Origin: Caballeronia sp. SL2Y3
GTDB lineage: Bacteria; Pseudomonadota; Gammaproteobacteria; Burkholderiales; Burkholderiaceae
NCBI RefSeq assembly: GCF_022879575.1
Contig: NZ_CP084262.1
Span: 186,001 to 250,000, forward strand
DNA length: 64,000 nucleotides
Reading direction: 5' to 3'
The notes below the pieces were generated by a model that saw only the letters and a list, made by a program, of their open reading frames with translations, did no database searches and was not told the origin of the DNA. The translations under genes and the position numbers were made by a program. This document shows, one piece after another, positions 43,167-52,390 of the stretch. How positions within the stretch are numbered: position 1 is the stretch's first letter; each line of letters begins with the position of its first letter.

Positions 43167-43476
43167 ACGACGTGCTCAACTCGCAAGACGATTCGGCTGC
43201 CGCGCGCGCGAAGCACTTCGAGCGGATGTGTGGACGCGCGTGGCTTCGTAGAGGACATTGCATACCGGCGAACCCATGCAGTGACGTGCCCACACGGGGT
43301 TTAGTTGCGTATACCGGGGTGCCCTAGTGTAGCTTGTATATCTTCAAGGCCCATTCAAAGGAGGCGTGATGACCGCTACCGATGTCCTGTTTCGTCCTTT
43401 CCGTATCGGCGCGATGAAGCTGGCGAACCGCATGGACATGGCACCTGTTTGTCATTTGCAGTAAATGTGAGGACAT
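43167..43476. other. Short-gene region before the SDR gene
   Basis: About 310 bp holding only the ene-reductase remnant at 43369-43464. The first 200 bp show no gene or clear regulatory element. Confidence 0.5.
43369..43464 (+). pseudogene. Old-yellow-enzyme (ene-reductase) N-terminal remnant
   Basis: A 31-codon frame with a near-perfect ribosome site (AAAGGAGG) encodes MTATDVLFRPFRIGAMKLAN followed by RMDMAPVCHLQ and a stop. The LFxPFxIGxxxLxNRxxMAP signature is the start of NADH:flavin oxidoreductases of the old-yellow-enzyme family, normally about 360 residues. Only the first strand remains; a deletion has joined it to the sequence 12 bp before the SDR gene. Its promoter and ribosome site may now serve the SDR. 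Confidence 0.75.
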
Positions 43477-44202
43477 ATGAGCAACCTTCATGGAAAGATC
43501 GCCGTTGTGGTCGGCGGCAGTGGCGGCATCGGTGGAGCAATCGCAGAGCGGTTCGCGGCGGACGGCGCCACAGTGTACGCCAGCAGTCGTCGCGTCGAAG
43601 AGAGAGAGGTCGCGCTCGGGGCCGGAAGGCTGCGTACGCGCCGCGCCGATGCATCCGATCTGACGTCGCTCGCTGCCTTCTTTGACGCGGTGAGGAGCGA
43701 GGCCGGACGAGTGGACGTGCTCGCCGTCAACGCCGGCATCTCAGAGTTCGCGACTCTCGAAGACATCAGCGAAGAACATTTCGACCGGACCTTCGACGTC
43801 AACGTCCGCGCGCTGCTGTTCGCCGTGAAGGCGGCGACGGCGATCATGCCGGACGGTGGCTCGATCGTGCTCGTAGGCTCCATCGCGGATGAGCTCGGCA
43901 CCAAGGGCTACGGCGTCTACGGGGCAACCAAGGCTGCTGTCCGCTCGTTCGCGCGGACCATGGCCAATGAGCTGGCGCACCGCAACATCCGCGTCAACGT
44001 CGTAGCACCAGGACCAATCGACACCGCGATGATGGCTGCGGTGTCCGACGACGTGCGCAAGACGCTGATGGAACGGATTCCGCTTGCGCGTTTGGGTCGT
44101 GCCGAGGAAGTCGCATCGGCGGCGTTGTTCCTCGCCAGCGACCAAAGCAGCTTTATCACTGGAGCCGAGCTACCGGTCGATGGCGGCATGGCGCAGGTTT
44201 GA
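43477..44202 (+). CDS. Short-chain dehydrogenase/reductase (first of a pair)
   Basis: A 241-residue classical SDR: coenzyme motif GGSGGIG, VNAGIS (NAG motif), catalytic Ser in IVLVGSIAD and YGATKAAVR (YxxxK), and the C-terminal ELPVDGGMAQV. It shares order and ending with the SDR at 44959. It follows the ene-reductase remnant by 12 bp. The substrate cannot be predicted. A weak GTGAGG ribosome site precedes ATG 43477. Confidence 0.92.
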   Translation: MSNLHGKIAVVVGGSGGIGGAIAERFAADGATVYASSRRVEEREVALGAGRLRTRRADASDLTSLAAFFDAVRSEAGRVDVLAVNAGISEFATLEDISEEHFDRTFDVNVRALLFAVKAATAIMPDGGSIVLVGSIADELGTKGYGVYGATKAAVRSFARTMANELAHRNIRVNVVAPGPIDTAMMAAVSDDVRKTLMERIPLARLGRAEEVASAALFLASDQSSFITGAELPVDGGMAQV

Positions 44203-44339
44203 GCTGCGCCGCTTTCCGAAGGACATGGCGCTGCCACTCAACAGCGAGCAGCTTCGTCGCCGATCGAGCCGGACGGCAGAGCGCGCGTCTCAACTCGCAA
44301 AAAGGCACTATATGGTCTTCAGATATCGACACGCACACC

Positions 44340-44732
44340 ATGTCCAAAGACGTTCTCGACCTGCCGCTCGATGTCACCGCGACTCGGCCCATCCTGGAAC
44401 ATATCGCCAACAAGTGGACGGTGCTGATTCTGAGCGTCCTCTGCACGCAGCCGGCACGGTTCAACGACCTCAAGCGCCGCCTGGACGGCATCACGCCCAA
44501 GGCCTTGTCCGAGGCATTGAGGCGTTTGGAGCGCAACGGCCTTATCTATCGCAAAGTCCTGCCGACGCAGCCGATCGGTGTCGAGTACACGATCTCCGCT
44601 CTAGGCTGCTCGCTACGCGAACCCTTTGCTGCACTTTACAACTGGTCGCTGGCCAATGGCTCCGCACTGAAAAGAGCACAGTGTACCTATGACGCTTCCA
44701 GCAGGAACGAAGAGTTAAGGAAGAAGATTTAG
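44340..44732 (+). CDS. HxlR-family transcriptional regulator
   Basis: A 130-residue winged-helix protein of the HxlR type: RPILEHIANKWTVLILSVL, then FNDLKRRLDGITPKALSEALRRLERNGLIYRKV, and the typical YTISALGCSL ending. HxlR regulators often respond to aldehydes, quinones or hypochlorous acid and control nearby oxidoreductases. Cysteines at C36-type and CSL positions exist here. It lies between two SDR genes on the same strand and likely controls one or both. Confidence 0.9.
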   Translation: MSKDVLDLPLDVTATRPILEHIANKWTVLILSVLCTQPARFNDLKRRLDGITPKALSEALRRLERNGLIYRKVLPTQPIGVEYTISALGCSLREPFAALYNWSLANGSALKRAQCTYDASSRNEELRKKI

Positions 44733-44958
44733 AACATGCTTGTCGTCCCGTACGCGGGACGGCAACGCGCATCGAGCCGTCCTCAACTGATGCGCCGTTC
44801 ATTCCCCGGCGTCATATCGATAGCATCATCTGGATTATTCGTTTGAGCCGAGGAGTGTGTTCGTCGCCACCTACTATCTCTCGCGATGCACCGCCCCTAT
44901 AGTCGCTTCAACATCACGCAACCCATGTTGACGGTCGAACATCCAATCAAGGACTGAT

Positions 44959-45708
44959 ATGACGAAGCTACCGGGAAAGATCGCCGTAATCACGGGCGGA
45001 AACAGCGGCATGGGCTTGGCGACGGCCCGACTCTTCGCTAAGGAAGGAGCGAAGGTCATCATCACAGGGCGCCGCCAGAAGGAGCTCGACGAAGCGGTGA
45101 AGAGCATCGGTGCCGACGCGGAAGGCGTGCTGGGCGATGTCTCCAAGCTGTCGGATCTGGACAAGCTTCACGATCACGTGAAAGCCAAATACGGCCGCGT
45201 GGACATCATCTTCGCGAACGCGGGTCTGGGTTCGTTCGCACCGATCGATCACGTTACGGAAGCGCACTTCGATGAAACATTCAACGTCAACGTGAAGGGT
45301 ACTTACTTCACGGTGCAGAAGCTTCTTCCGCTGGTGCCGGACGGTGGAACGATCATTCTGAACGCGTCGATTGCATCGTCCACCGGTATGGAAGCGTTCA
45401 GCGTTTATTCGGCCACTAAAGCTGCGGTGCGTTCGTTGGCGCGCACGTTGACGGCGGATCTCAAGGCACGCAAGATTCGTGTGAATGCGATCAGCCCAGG
45501 TCCTATAGATACACCGATCTTCGGCAAGGCCGGCCTAACCGACGAACAGATCGAAGGCTTCAAATCGGGGATTGCTGCGCAGGTGCCACTGGGCCGCATT
45601 GGTCTCTCGGAAGAAATCGCCAAGCCGGCGTTGTTCCTGGCATCCGACGATAGCAGCTATATCTCGGGCATCGAACTCACCGTCGATGGCGGGATGGCAC
45701 AAGTCTAA
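44959..45708 (+). CDS. Short-chain dehydrogenase/reductase (second of a pair)
   Basis: A 249-residue classical SDR with GGNSGMG, FANAGLG, ILNASIAS, YSATKAAVR and the terminal ELTVDGGMAQV. It resembles the SDR at 43477 and is probably its paralogue, separated by the HxlR gene. It has its own 226-bp upstream region, suggesting a separate promoter, a possible HxlR target. The nearby ribosome site AAGGACTGAT is acceptable. Confidence 0.92.
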   Translation: MTKLPGKIAVITGGNSGMGLATARLFAKEGAKVIITGRRQKELDEAVKSIGADAEGVLGDVSKLSDLDKLHDHVKAKYGRVDIIFANAGLGSFAPIDHVTEAHFDETFNVNVKGTYFTVQKLLPLVPDGGTIILNASIASSTGMEAFSVYSATKAAVRSLARTLTADLKARKIRVNAISPGPIDTPIFGKAGLTDEQIEGFKSGIAAQVPLGRIGLSEEIAKPALFLASDDSSYISGIELTVDGGMAQV

Positions 45709-45808
45709 GAGAACGCGGCAGGTGCGCGGCATCGGGCGTTCCCCAACGGAGCAGTCACGAGTCGACAGTGCGCACTGGCATGTTCGACGTCACGCGACGG
45801 CAATTCCA

Positions 45809-47434
45809 TCACTCGCGGCGCTGAATAGTCGCCGTCGCAATTCCCGCTCCGGCGAACGCGCACGCAGCCGCGACCAGCGCGACGGCGCGTAGCGCGTCAG
45901 CAATGGCGTCGGCGTCGGCGCGTGCGACCGGTAGCGCATGTCCACCGCCCGTTGCTGTCGCAGACTCGATTCCAGACTGCAACGACGTCGCAGTCACCCG
46001 TGCATTCTGCGGCACGTGCAACGCGTCGAGCCGTGCCGACAACGCCGCGTGGTGCGACCAGACGAACACAATGCCGAGCACGGCAATCGCCAGCAGGCTA
46101 GCCACGCGCGCAACAGCGTTGTTGATGCCCGACGCAATGCCCGCACGGTCGGCCGGCACCGAATCCATGACGGTCGTGGTCAACGGCGCGACCGTGATGG
46201 TCATCCCGAGCCCAAGCACGGTCAGCGCAGGGAAGAATCCGGCCCAATAGCTGATGCCCGCAGATGGCAGCGCCAGCAGTGCGAAACCGATTCCGGCGAC
46301 GCTCGGCCCGGCCGTCAGCAGCAAGCGCGAGCCAAAGCGGCTCGTCAGTCCGCCGGTAAATCGCGAGAGCAGACCGATGATGACGGGCGCCGGAAGCAGC
46401 GCGGCACCCGCTTGCGTCGCCGTGTAGTCATGTGCGCGGATCAGCGTGAACGGCAGGAAGAAAAATACGCCACCCAAGCCGAAGTAAAGCAGCAGTGTCA
46501 CAAGATTGGCGCCTGCGAAATCTCGCGAGCGAAAGACGTCGAGCGGCATCATCGGGTGACGGCTTTTCGCCTCGATCCGCACGAATACGGCCAGCACGAC
46601 GAGACCGGCGCCGATTGCGGACAGTACGAACGGATCGGCGAACCGATGCGCGGCCGCGTCGGTGAGGCCGTATGTGAGCGCGCCAAGTCCTGCTGCCGCG
46701 CAGAGCGCGCCGGGCCAGTCGACTTGTCGAGGCCCATCGAGCCTGCGGCTATCGGGCACTGACAAGATGGCGAGCGCAATCGTCAGCGCTGCAAGCGGCA
46801 CGTTGAGGAAGAAGATCGCTCGCCACGACAACGCATCGACGAGCCAGCCGCCTGCTACCGGCCCCACCGCCGATGTAATCGCGCCCGCGCCGGCCCAAGT
46901 GCCGATTGCACGCCCGCGGGCTTCGCCTTCGAATACGGCGCCTATGATCGCAAGACTGCTCGGCACGAGCATTGCGGCGCCGATGCCCTGAAACGCGCGC
47001 GCGGCGATCAGCGCATGGACGGTCGGCGCCAACCCGCAAGCGGCCGACGCGAGCGTGAACAGCGAGATGCCCGCAATGAAGATCGTGCGGCGGCCGAAGT
47101 GATCGCCCATTGATCCGCCCACCAGCACGAGCGCCCCGAGAAAAAGCAGGTATGCATTCACCACCCACTGCACCGCCTGGACGCTCGCGCGGAAGTCAGT
47201 CTGAATGGCGGGCAGCGCGACATTGACGACGGACCCGTCGATGAACGCCATGCTCGACCCGAGGATCGTCGCGGCGAGCGCGAGACGCGTGCGACGGCAG
47301 GGACGGTCCACTCTCGTTGGCTGCGAGCGAATGAAAAGCTCGTCGCACGGGGTTCCCTGCGCAGGCACGGCGCACGGCTTTCTCGGCTCGCTGTCGAGTA
47401 AATCCCGGTTGACCAAGTTAGCCCCCGCTCTCAT
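45809..47434 (-). CDS. MFS drug exporter of the DHA2 (EmrB/QacA) type
   Basis: A 541-residue transporter with about 14 hydrophobic helices. Visible motifs: AFIDGSVVNVALPAI (motif D1 of DHA2), GDHFGRRTIFIAG (motif A), and GPVAGGWLVDALSWRAIFFLNVPL (motif C). It probably exports toxic compounds by proton antiport. The N-terminus before the first helix is about 48 residues, so the true start could be internal. Convergent with the second SDR. No repressor gene is adjacent apart from the HxlR gene 1 kb away. Confidence 0.9.
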   Translation of the reverse strand: MRAGANLVNRDLLDSEPRKPCAVPAQGTPCDELFIRSQPTRVDRPCRRTRLALAATILGSSMAFIDGSVVNVALPAIQTDFRASVQAVQWVVNAYLLFLGALVLVGGSMGDHFGRRTIFIAGISLFTLASAACGLAPTVHALIAARAFQGIGAAMLVPSSLAIIGAVFEGEARGRAIGTWAGAGAITSAVGPVAGGWLVDALSWRAIFFLNVPLAALTIALAILSVPDSRRLDGPRQVDWPGALCAAAGLGALTYGLTDAAAHRFADPFVLSAIGAGLVVLAVFVRIEAKSRHPMMPLDVFRSRDFAGANLVTLLLYFGLGGVFFFLPFTLIRAHDYTATQAGAALLPAPVIIGLLSRFTGGLTSRFGSRLLLTAGPSVAGIGFALLALPSAGISYWAGFFPALTVLGLGMTITVAPLTTTVMDSVPADRAGIASGINNAVARVASLLAIAVLGIVFVWSHHAALSARLDALHVPQNARVTATSLQSGIESATATGGGHALPVARADADAIADALRAVALVAAACAFAGAGIATATIQRRE

Positions 47435-47531
47435 CGATGCTCAGTAGCATAACAATGCAAGGCGACGCGAAGCAGCAGTTCTTAACCTCCGACTCCAACT
47501 GCAACTCGTAAGAAAGCCCGGGGCAGGCCAT

Positions 47532-49178
47532 TCATTCAAGCGTTATGCCATCGAACCGATGGCCGCCGAGCGGACTGATCAAGTATCCGTGCACCCGCTT
47601 GGAGATGGGCTGGAACGTGTTAGCGTGCGCGATCGGCGTGTAAGGGACCTGGTCCTTGAACACGACCTGCGCTTCTTCGTAGAGCTTCGTGCGCGCGCTC
47701 TGATCGGTGATGAGCCGGGCTTTCGAGAGCAGATCGTCGAATTGCTTGTTGCACCATTTCGCCATGTTGCTGCCGTGCACGGCGTCGCAGCCGAGCGTCG
47801 TGCCGAGCCAGTTGTCGGGATCGCCATTGTCACCGAGCCAGCCGTAGAGGATGGCGTCATGCTCGCCATTGGTCTTCGCGCGCTTGTTGTACTCGGCCCA
47901 TTCGTAAGTCACGATGTTCGCCTTCACGCCGATCTTCGCCCAGTCGGACTGGATGAGTTGCGCCATCAGCCGCGCGTTCGGGTTGTAGCCGCGCTGCACA
48001 GGCATGGCCCAGAGCGTGATGGCGAAGCCGTCGGGAAAGCCTGCCTCTTTCAGTAACGCTCGCGCGCGTGCCGGATCATAAGGCGCGTCCTTCAACGCCT
48101 TGTTATACGACCATTGCGATGGCGGCATCGGGTTGGTGGCGACCGTCGCGGCGCCTTCGTACACGGACTTGATGATCGCTTGTTTGTCGATAGCCATGTC
48201 GAGCGCGCGACGCACCTGCACGTTGTCGAGCGGCTTGTGCGTTGTGTTGTATCCGACGTAAGCGACGTTGAAGCCCACGCCCGACAGCACCGCGAGATTC
48301 GGCTTCTTCTTCGCGCTCGCAATATCGGCCGGCCGTGCGAAAGACGTGACCTGGCATTCGCCGCTCTCGAGTTTCTGTTCGCGCACGGCGGCGTCCGGTG
48401 TGATGGAGAAGACGAGCTTGTCGATGTGCACGTCCTTCCGGTTCCAGAAGGTCGGATTGGCGTCGTAGCGAATCGTCGAGTCTTTCTGATAATCGCGGAA
48501 AACAAACGCGCCCGTGCCAACGGGCTTTTGGTTGAAGTCCTCCACGTTGCCCGACTTGAGCAGTTGCGCGGCATATTCCGCCGACACGATGGATGCAAAC
48601 TCCATCGCCACATTGCGCACGAACACGACGTCCGGCGTCCTGAGCGTAAAGCGCACCGTGTACTCGTCCAGCTTGTCGACAGACGCGATGTTCTTGTCGT
48701 AGCCGAGGTCGGTCAGATACGGAAAGCTGACCGGATGCGCTTTCTGAAAAGGCTCATTCGGGTCGATCATGCGCCTGAACGTGAACACGACATCGTCCGC
48801 ATTGAAGTCGCGCGTCGGCTTGAAGTAGGACGTCGATTGAAACTTCACGCCATGACGCAGATGGAACGTGAACGTCTTCGCATCCGGTGACGCGTCCCAA
48901 GTCTCGGCGAGACCCGGCGTGAGATCCAGCGTGCCGCGCTTGAACTCGACGAGTGTGTCGAAGACGGCGTGCGCGCCGGCATCGAAGTCCGTGCTGGTCG
49001 TGTATTGCGCGGAATCGAATCCGGCGGGACTGCCTTCGGAGCAGAACACGAGCGTCTTGCTTGCTGCTTGCGCGGATTGCGGCGCGCACGTGAATGCAGC
49101 GAGGGCGGTAAGCGCGGAGAGGGCGACGGAACGCATCGGCGCGGCCCATGCACTGCGTGTTGCGGCGATTGTTGTCAT
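47532..49178 (-). CDS. Dipeptide ABC transporter substrate-binding protein (DppA type)
   Basis: Periplasmic peptide-binding protein of 548 residues with a signal peptide and the DppA hallmark start of the mature chain, KTLVFCSEGSPAGFDSAQYT. The binding-protein family 5 pattern continues (GLAETWDAS, PVGTGAFVFRDYQ, VRRALDMAIDKQAI). No permease or ATPase gene follows on its strand, so it is an orphan dppA, which may use the peptide importer encoded at 49783-54977 or one elsewhere. Start ATG 49176-49178 is chosen because the signal peptide follows it. Confidence 0.92.
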   Translation of the reverse strand: MTTIAATRSAWAAPMRSVALSALTALAAFTCAPQSAQAASKTLVFCSEGSPAGFDSAQYTTSTDFDAGAHAVFDTLVEFKRGTLDLTPGLAETWDASPDAKTFTFHLRHGVKFQSTSYFKPTRDFNADDVVFTFRRMIDPNEPFQKAHPVSFPYLTDLGYDKNIASVDKLDEYTVRFTLRTPDVVFVRNVAMEFASIVSAEYAAQLLKSGNVEDFNQKPVGTGAFVFRDYQKDSTIRYDANPTFWNRKDVHIDKLVFSITPDAAVREQKLESGECQVTSFARPADIASAKKKPNLAVLSGVGFNVAYVGYNTTHKPLDNVQVRRALDMAIDKQAIIKSVYEGAATVATNPMPPSQWSYNKALKDAPYDPARARALLKEAGFPDGFAITLWAMPVQRGYNPNARLMAQLIQSDWAKIGVKANIVTYEWAEYNKRAKTNGEHDAILYGWLGDNGDPDNWLGTTLGCDAVHGSNMAKWCNKQFDDLLSKARLITDQSARTKLYEEAQVVFKDQVPYTPIAHANTFQPISKRVHGYLISPLGGHRFDGITLE

Positions 49179-49782
49179 TGTCGCTTTGGCACGAGAAGGG
49201 TTGTCATCCCGCGTGAGAGCGGGGTCGATCGCGTACTTTACCAACAGAAGCAATTACGCACATACTCCGCCGCTGCAAAAGAGGTAGATGTGTGGATTCC
49301 CAACGATCATCAACGCAGACATGGATCGTCAACGCGATAACCGGCGTCGGCGATAGCAGCGATCGTTCGATAGCCGGTGCCGACGCGTGTCGATGCGTCG
49401 CCCGCGGCAAGCTGATAGACGCCCGACAGATACACGTCGGTACGCTTCGACAATGCGTAATCGACGCCCAGCGTGAACTGATGCCAGCGCGGCTTGAGCG
49501 TCGCGCCGTTCGTGCCCGCAAGGCGCGCGTGATATCGATATGAAACCTCATTGGTTATCGCTTGACAAAGGCTGCACTAGAATGGGCCGCCGAATCTTGC
49601 CGACAAGTTGCAAGGCTAGGCGTCGACTATGTTTATGAACTTTGCTTCGTTGCCTCAAATGTCATGTCGACCGTAAGCTTTTCGATCTATCGCGATGCCG
49701 CCCGCCTGTCTGCACGCTGCGCCGGACGACGCTAAGGGCTGCGCGCATCGCGTCTTTTTGTCTGCTCGGGGAATTCCATTCG
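49179..49782. other. Region between the orphan dppA gene and the peptide importer operon
   Basis: About 600 bp between divergent genes. It holds the porin remnant (49310-49550, minus strand). The promoter for the importer operon should lie in 49560-49782; a TTGACA box at 49562 has a TAGAAT only 10 bp away, so that pair is not a valid sigma-70 promoter. Confidence 0.5.
49310..49550 (-). pseudogene. C-terminal fragment of a Gram-negative porin
   Basis: The frame ending at TGA 49310-49312 encodes WHQFTLGVDYALSKRTDVYL then SGVYQLAAGD, the penultimate strands of Burkholderia-type general porins (OmpC family). After GYRTIAAIADAGY it loses the expected terminal sequence (normally ending NQVAVRVGLRHKF). 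An in-frame stop precedes the fragment. So only about 70 residues of a roughly 370-residue porin remain. Confidence 0.8.
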
Positions 49783-51450
49783 ATGAACGTAAAGCGACCA
49801 GCGCTCACACGCGCTTTGGCCCTAGTCATGACGATCGCTTCAACCGCGGCGATCACCGCGTGCAGCAAATCGGAGTCCGCCACATCCGCGCATGCGGCCG
49901 CAAAACAACCGGCGACCGGCGGCGATCTCATCTGGGGCGTGACGACCGAACCCGCTTGCTTCGATCCGCATCGTTCATCGCAGCAAAACTCGTTCTGGGT
50001 CATCCGCAATTACATCGATTCCCTCGTCTCGAAGCGTACCGACGGCACCTACGCGCCGTGGCTCGCGAAGTCGTGGAGCATTGCCGACGACGGCAAGAGC
50101 TACACATTCCAGCTGCGCGACGACGTGAAGTTCACTGACGGCTCGCCGTTCAATGCTGAAGCGGTGAAGGCCAACTTCGACTACATCCTGAAGAACGTCA
50201 GCACGACATCGGCGTCGGCGTCGCTGCTCGTCGCGTTCGATCACGTCGAAGTGGTGTCGCCTTACGTCGCCAGGCTCGTCATGAAGCAGGCCGATTCCAC
50301 GACGCTCGAATCGCTCTCCAGCGTGAAGCTCGGCTTCATCTCGCCGAAGGCGCTCGCCGAGAACAAGAACCTGTGCGGCGGGGGACCAGGTATCGTCGGG
50401 ACAGGGCCTTTCGTGTTCAAGTCATATCAGCGTGGACAGCAGGCGACCTTCGAACGCAATCCCGATTATCGATGGGCGCCCGACAATGCGGCGCATCGCG
50501 GACCGGCCTATCTCGATCGCGTCACTTATCGGTTCTTGCCTGAGGCGGCCGTGCGAACCGGCGCGCTGAGTTCGGGGCAGGTCGATCTGATCGAAGGCGT
50601 GCAGCCCACAGACATCGCCGTATTCGACAAGGTCGATGGCTTCCAGTACGTGCACGGTCCGTCCGCGACGACGTCGTTCACGCTGAACATCAACTACACG
50701 GTGCCGCCTGCCAACGACGTCCGCGTGCGGCGCGCGCTGCGCGACGGCTTCGACCTCGACGCCATCGTCAAGAGCGTGTATCTCGGCACGGTGCGGCGCG
50801 CGTGGTCGAACATCGGTCCCGACAATCCGGACTACGCGAAACAACTCGAAGGTTCATGGGGCAACAAGATCGCCGACGCGAACCGTCTGCTCGACGAAGC
50901 CGGATGGACCGCGCGCGACAAGGACGGGTTTCGCACCAAGGACGGAAAGCGGCTAACGATCGAAGTCGGCTATCCCCAACCCTACGTCCGCGACAGCCGT
51001 GACGTGCTTATCCGTGCAGTGCAGTCGGCGCTGCGGCAGAACATCGGGCTCAATCTGGACCTGCGCATCACGACTGCAGGCGACTTCGCCAATCAGAAGG
51101 CGACCGGCGTGTGGTTCATCTATCCGAACACGGACAATCCGTCCGATGTCGCGATGGAACTGTGGGACATGCTCGGCGACAAGGGCTTCCTCTATAGCGC
51201 CATTCCTGCCTCCGACAAGAAGATCACCGGCGACATCGACCGCGCGCGCCTGATGCCGATCGGCGATGAACGGCGCAAGCTGCTCGGCGAGATTCAGGCA
51301 CGCGCCGTCGATCAGGCGTTCATCGTGCCGCTGTTCGCGCCGGTGTATCACCTCGCGTCGAAGTCGAACGTGCATGGCATCGGTTTCGAGCCGCAACTCG
51401 ACGGCCCGGCGAGCGCTTACGACATCTGGATCGACAAACAGGGAGCGTGA
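49783..51450 (+). CDS. Peptide ABC transporter substrate-binding lipoprotein
   Basis: A 555-residue family-5 extracytoplasmic binding protein, lipid-anchored through the lipobox ITAC after MNVKRPALTRALALVMTIAS. Binding-domain pattern: GGDLIWGVTTEPACFDPHRS, LAKSWSIADDGKSYTFQLRDDVKFTDGSPFNA, GTGPFVFKSYQRGQ. It delivers oligopeptides, opines or similar solutes to the permeases encoded directly downstream. Start ATG 49783 is selected for the signal peptide. First gene of a four-gene operon. Confidence 0.93.
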   Translation: MNVKRPALTRALALVMTIASTAAITACSKSESATSAHAAAKQPATGGDLIWGVTTEPACFDPHRSSQQNSFWVIRNYIDSLVSKRTDGTYAPWLAKSWSIADDGKSYTFQLRDDVKFTDGSPFNAEAVKANFDYILKNVSTTSASASLLVAFDHVEVVSPYVARLVMKQADSTTLESLSSVKLGFISPKALAENKNLCGGGPGIVGTGPFVFKSYQRGQQATFERNPDYRWAPDNAAHRGPAYLDRVTYRFLPEAAVRTGALSSGQVDLIEGVQPTDIAVFDKVDGFQYVHGPSATTSFTLNINYTVPPANDVRVRRALRDGFDLDAIVKSVYLGTVRRAWSNIGPDNPDYAKQLEGSWGNKIADANRLLDEAGWTARDKDGFRTKDGKRLTIEVGYPQPYVRDSRDVLIRAVQSALRQNIGLNLDLRITTAGDFANQKATGVWFIYPNTDNPSDVAMELWDMLGDKGFLYSAIPASDKKITGDIDRARLMPIGDERRKLLGEIQARAVDQAFIVPLFAPVYHLASKSNVHGIGFEPQLDGPASAYDIWIDKQGA

Positions 51451-51451
51451 G

Positions 51452-52390
51452 ATGCGCAGACAGATTGCGACGCGCCTGATGACAGGATTGCTCGTGCTGT
51501 GGCTCGCGGCGTCGGTGGCTTTCGTCGCGATACATGCGCTGCCGGGACGCATCGAGGACGTGCTCGCGGGCGATCTCGCGTATCCCGGCTTGCGCGAGGC
51601 GATCGCCGCGCAATGGGGCCTCGATCACAGTCTGCCGTGGCAATACGGGCAATTCCTGCTGCGGCTCGCGCATGGCGACCTGGGCACGTCGTTCGTGATG
51701 CAGCAGCCGGTGCTCGATCTTCTGCGCAGCCAGCTTTGGCCGACGATGCAACTCGCGTTGTCTGCCGGCGCGCTCGCGCTCGTGCTCGCCATTGTCGTGG
51801 CGACGGTGACGGCGGGCGGGGAGGGCACGCGCGGGGCGTGGGGCGCGCTCGGTGCGCGATGCGCGTCGCTGATCGAGCTCACGTTCACGTCGACGCCGGT
51901 GTTCTGGCTCGGCATGTTGCTGCTGATCGCGTTCTCCTTCCAGTTGCGGCTCTTTCCCGTATCGGGCGCGAACGGCTGGCGCGCGCTCGTCCTGCCCGCC
52001 GTGACGCTGGCGTTGCCGACCGCCGGGATTCTTTCGCAGGTGATGCGTGAATCGATTGAAGCGGCACTGGCGAAACCATTCGTCACGACGATACGCGCGC
52101 GCGGCGTGTCCGAACTCGTTCTGCGCGCGCGCCATGTGCTGCGCCATGCGTTGCTGCCGGTCGTGACGCTCGGCGGCTGGCTGATCGGCAGCCTGCTCGG
52201 CGGCGCGGTCATCACCGAGAAAATGTTCGGCAGGCCTGGCATCGGCAGCGTGACGCTCAACGCGGTGACATCGCAAGACGTTCCGGTGGTGTTGGCCGTC
52301 GTGCTGATCGCGGCGTTCGTGCACGTCGTCATTTCGACGTTGCTCGACATCGCCTATCTCTTCATCGATCCGAGGTTGCGCAGCCAATGA
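51452..52390 (+). CDS. Peptide ABC transporter permease (DppB-like)
   Basis: A 312-residue inner-membrane permease with the DppB/OppB N-terminal helix (MTGLLVLWLAASVAFVAIHALPG) and the conserved EAA-type loop (MRESIEAALAKPFVTTIRARGVSELVLRARHVLRHALLP). The ATG overlaps the end of the binding-protein gene at the TGA-G-ATG junction, and the stop overlaps the second permease by ATGA. Confidence 0.93.
   Translation: MRRQIATRLMTGLLVLWLAASVAFVAIHALPGRIEDVLAGDLAYPGLREAIAAQWGLDHSLPWQYGQFLLRLAHGDLGTSFVMQQPVLDLLRSQLWPTMQLALSAGALALVLAIVVATVTAGGEGTRGAWGALGARCASLIELTFTSTPVFWLGMLLLIAFSFQLRLFPVSGANGWRALVLPAVTLALPTAGILSQVMRESIEAALAKPFVTTIRARGVSELVLRARHVLRHALLPVVTLGGWLIGSLLGGAVITEKMFGRPGIGSVTLNAVTSQDVPVVLAVVLIAAFVHVVISTLLDIAYLFIDPRLRSQ

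Noticed and set aside
49562..49583. TTGACA and TAGAAT boxes before the peptide importer operon
   Set aside because: Only 10 bp separate the boxes, too short for a sigma-70 promoter.
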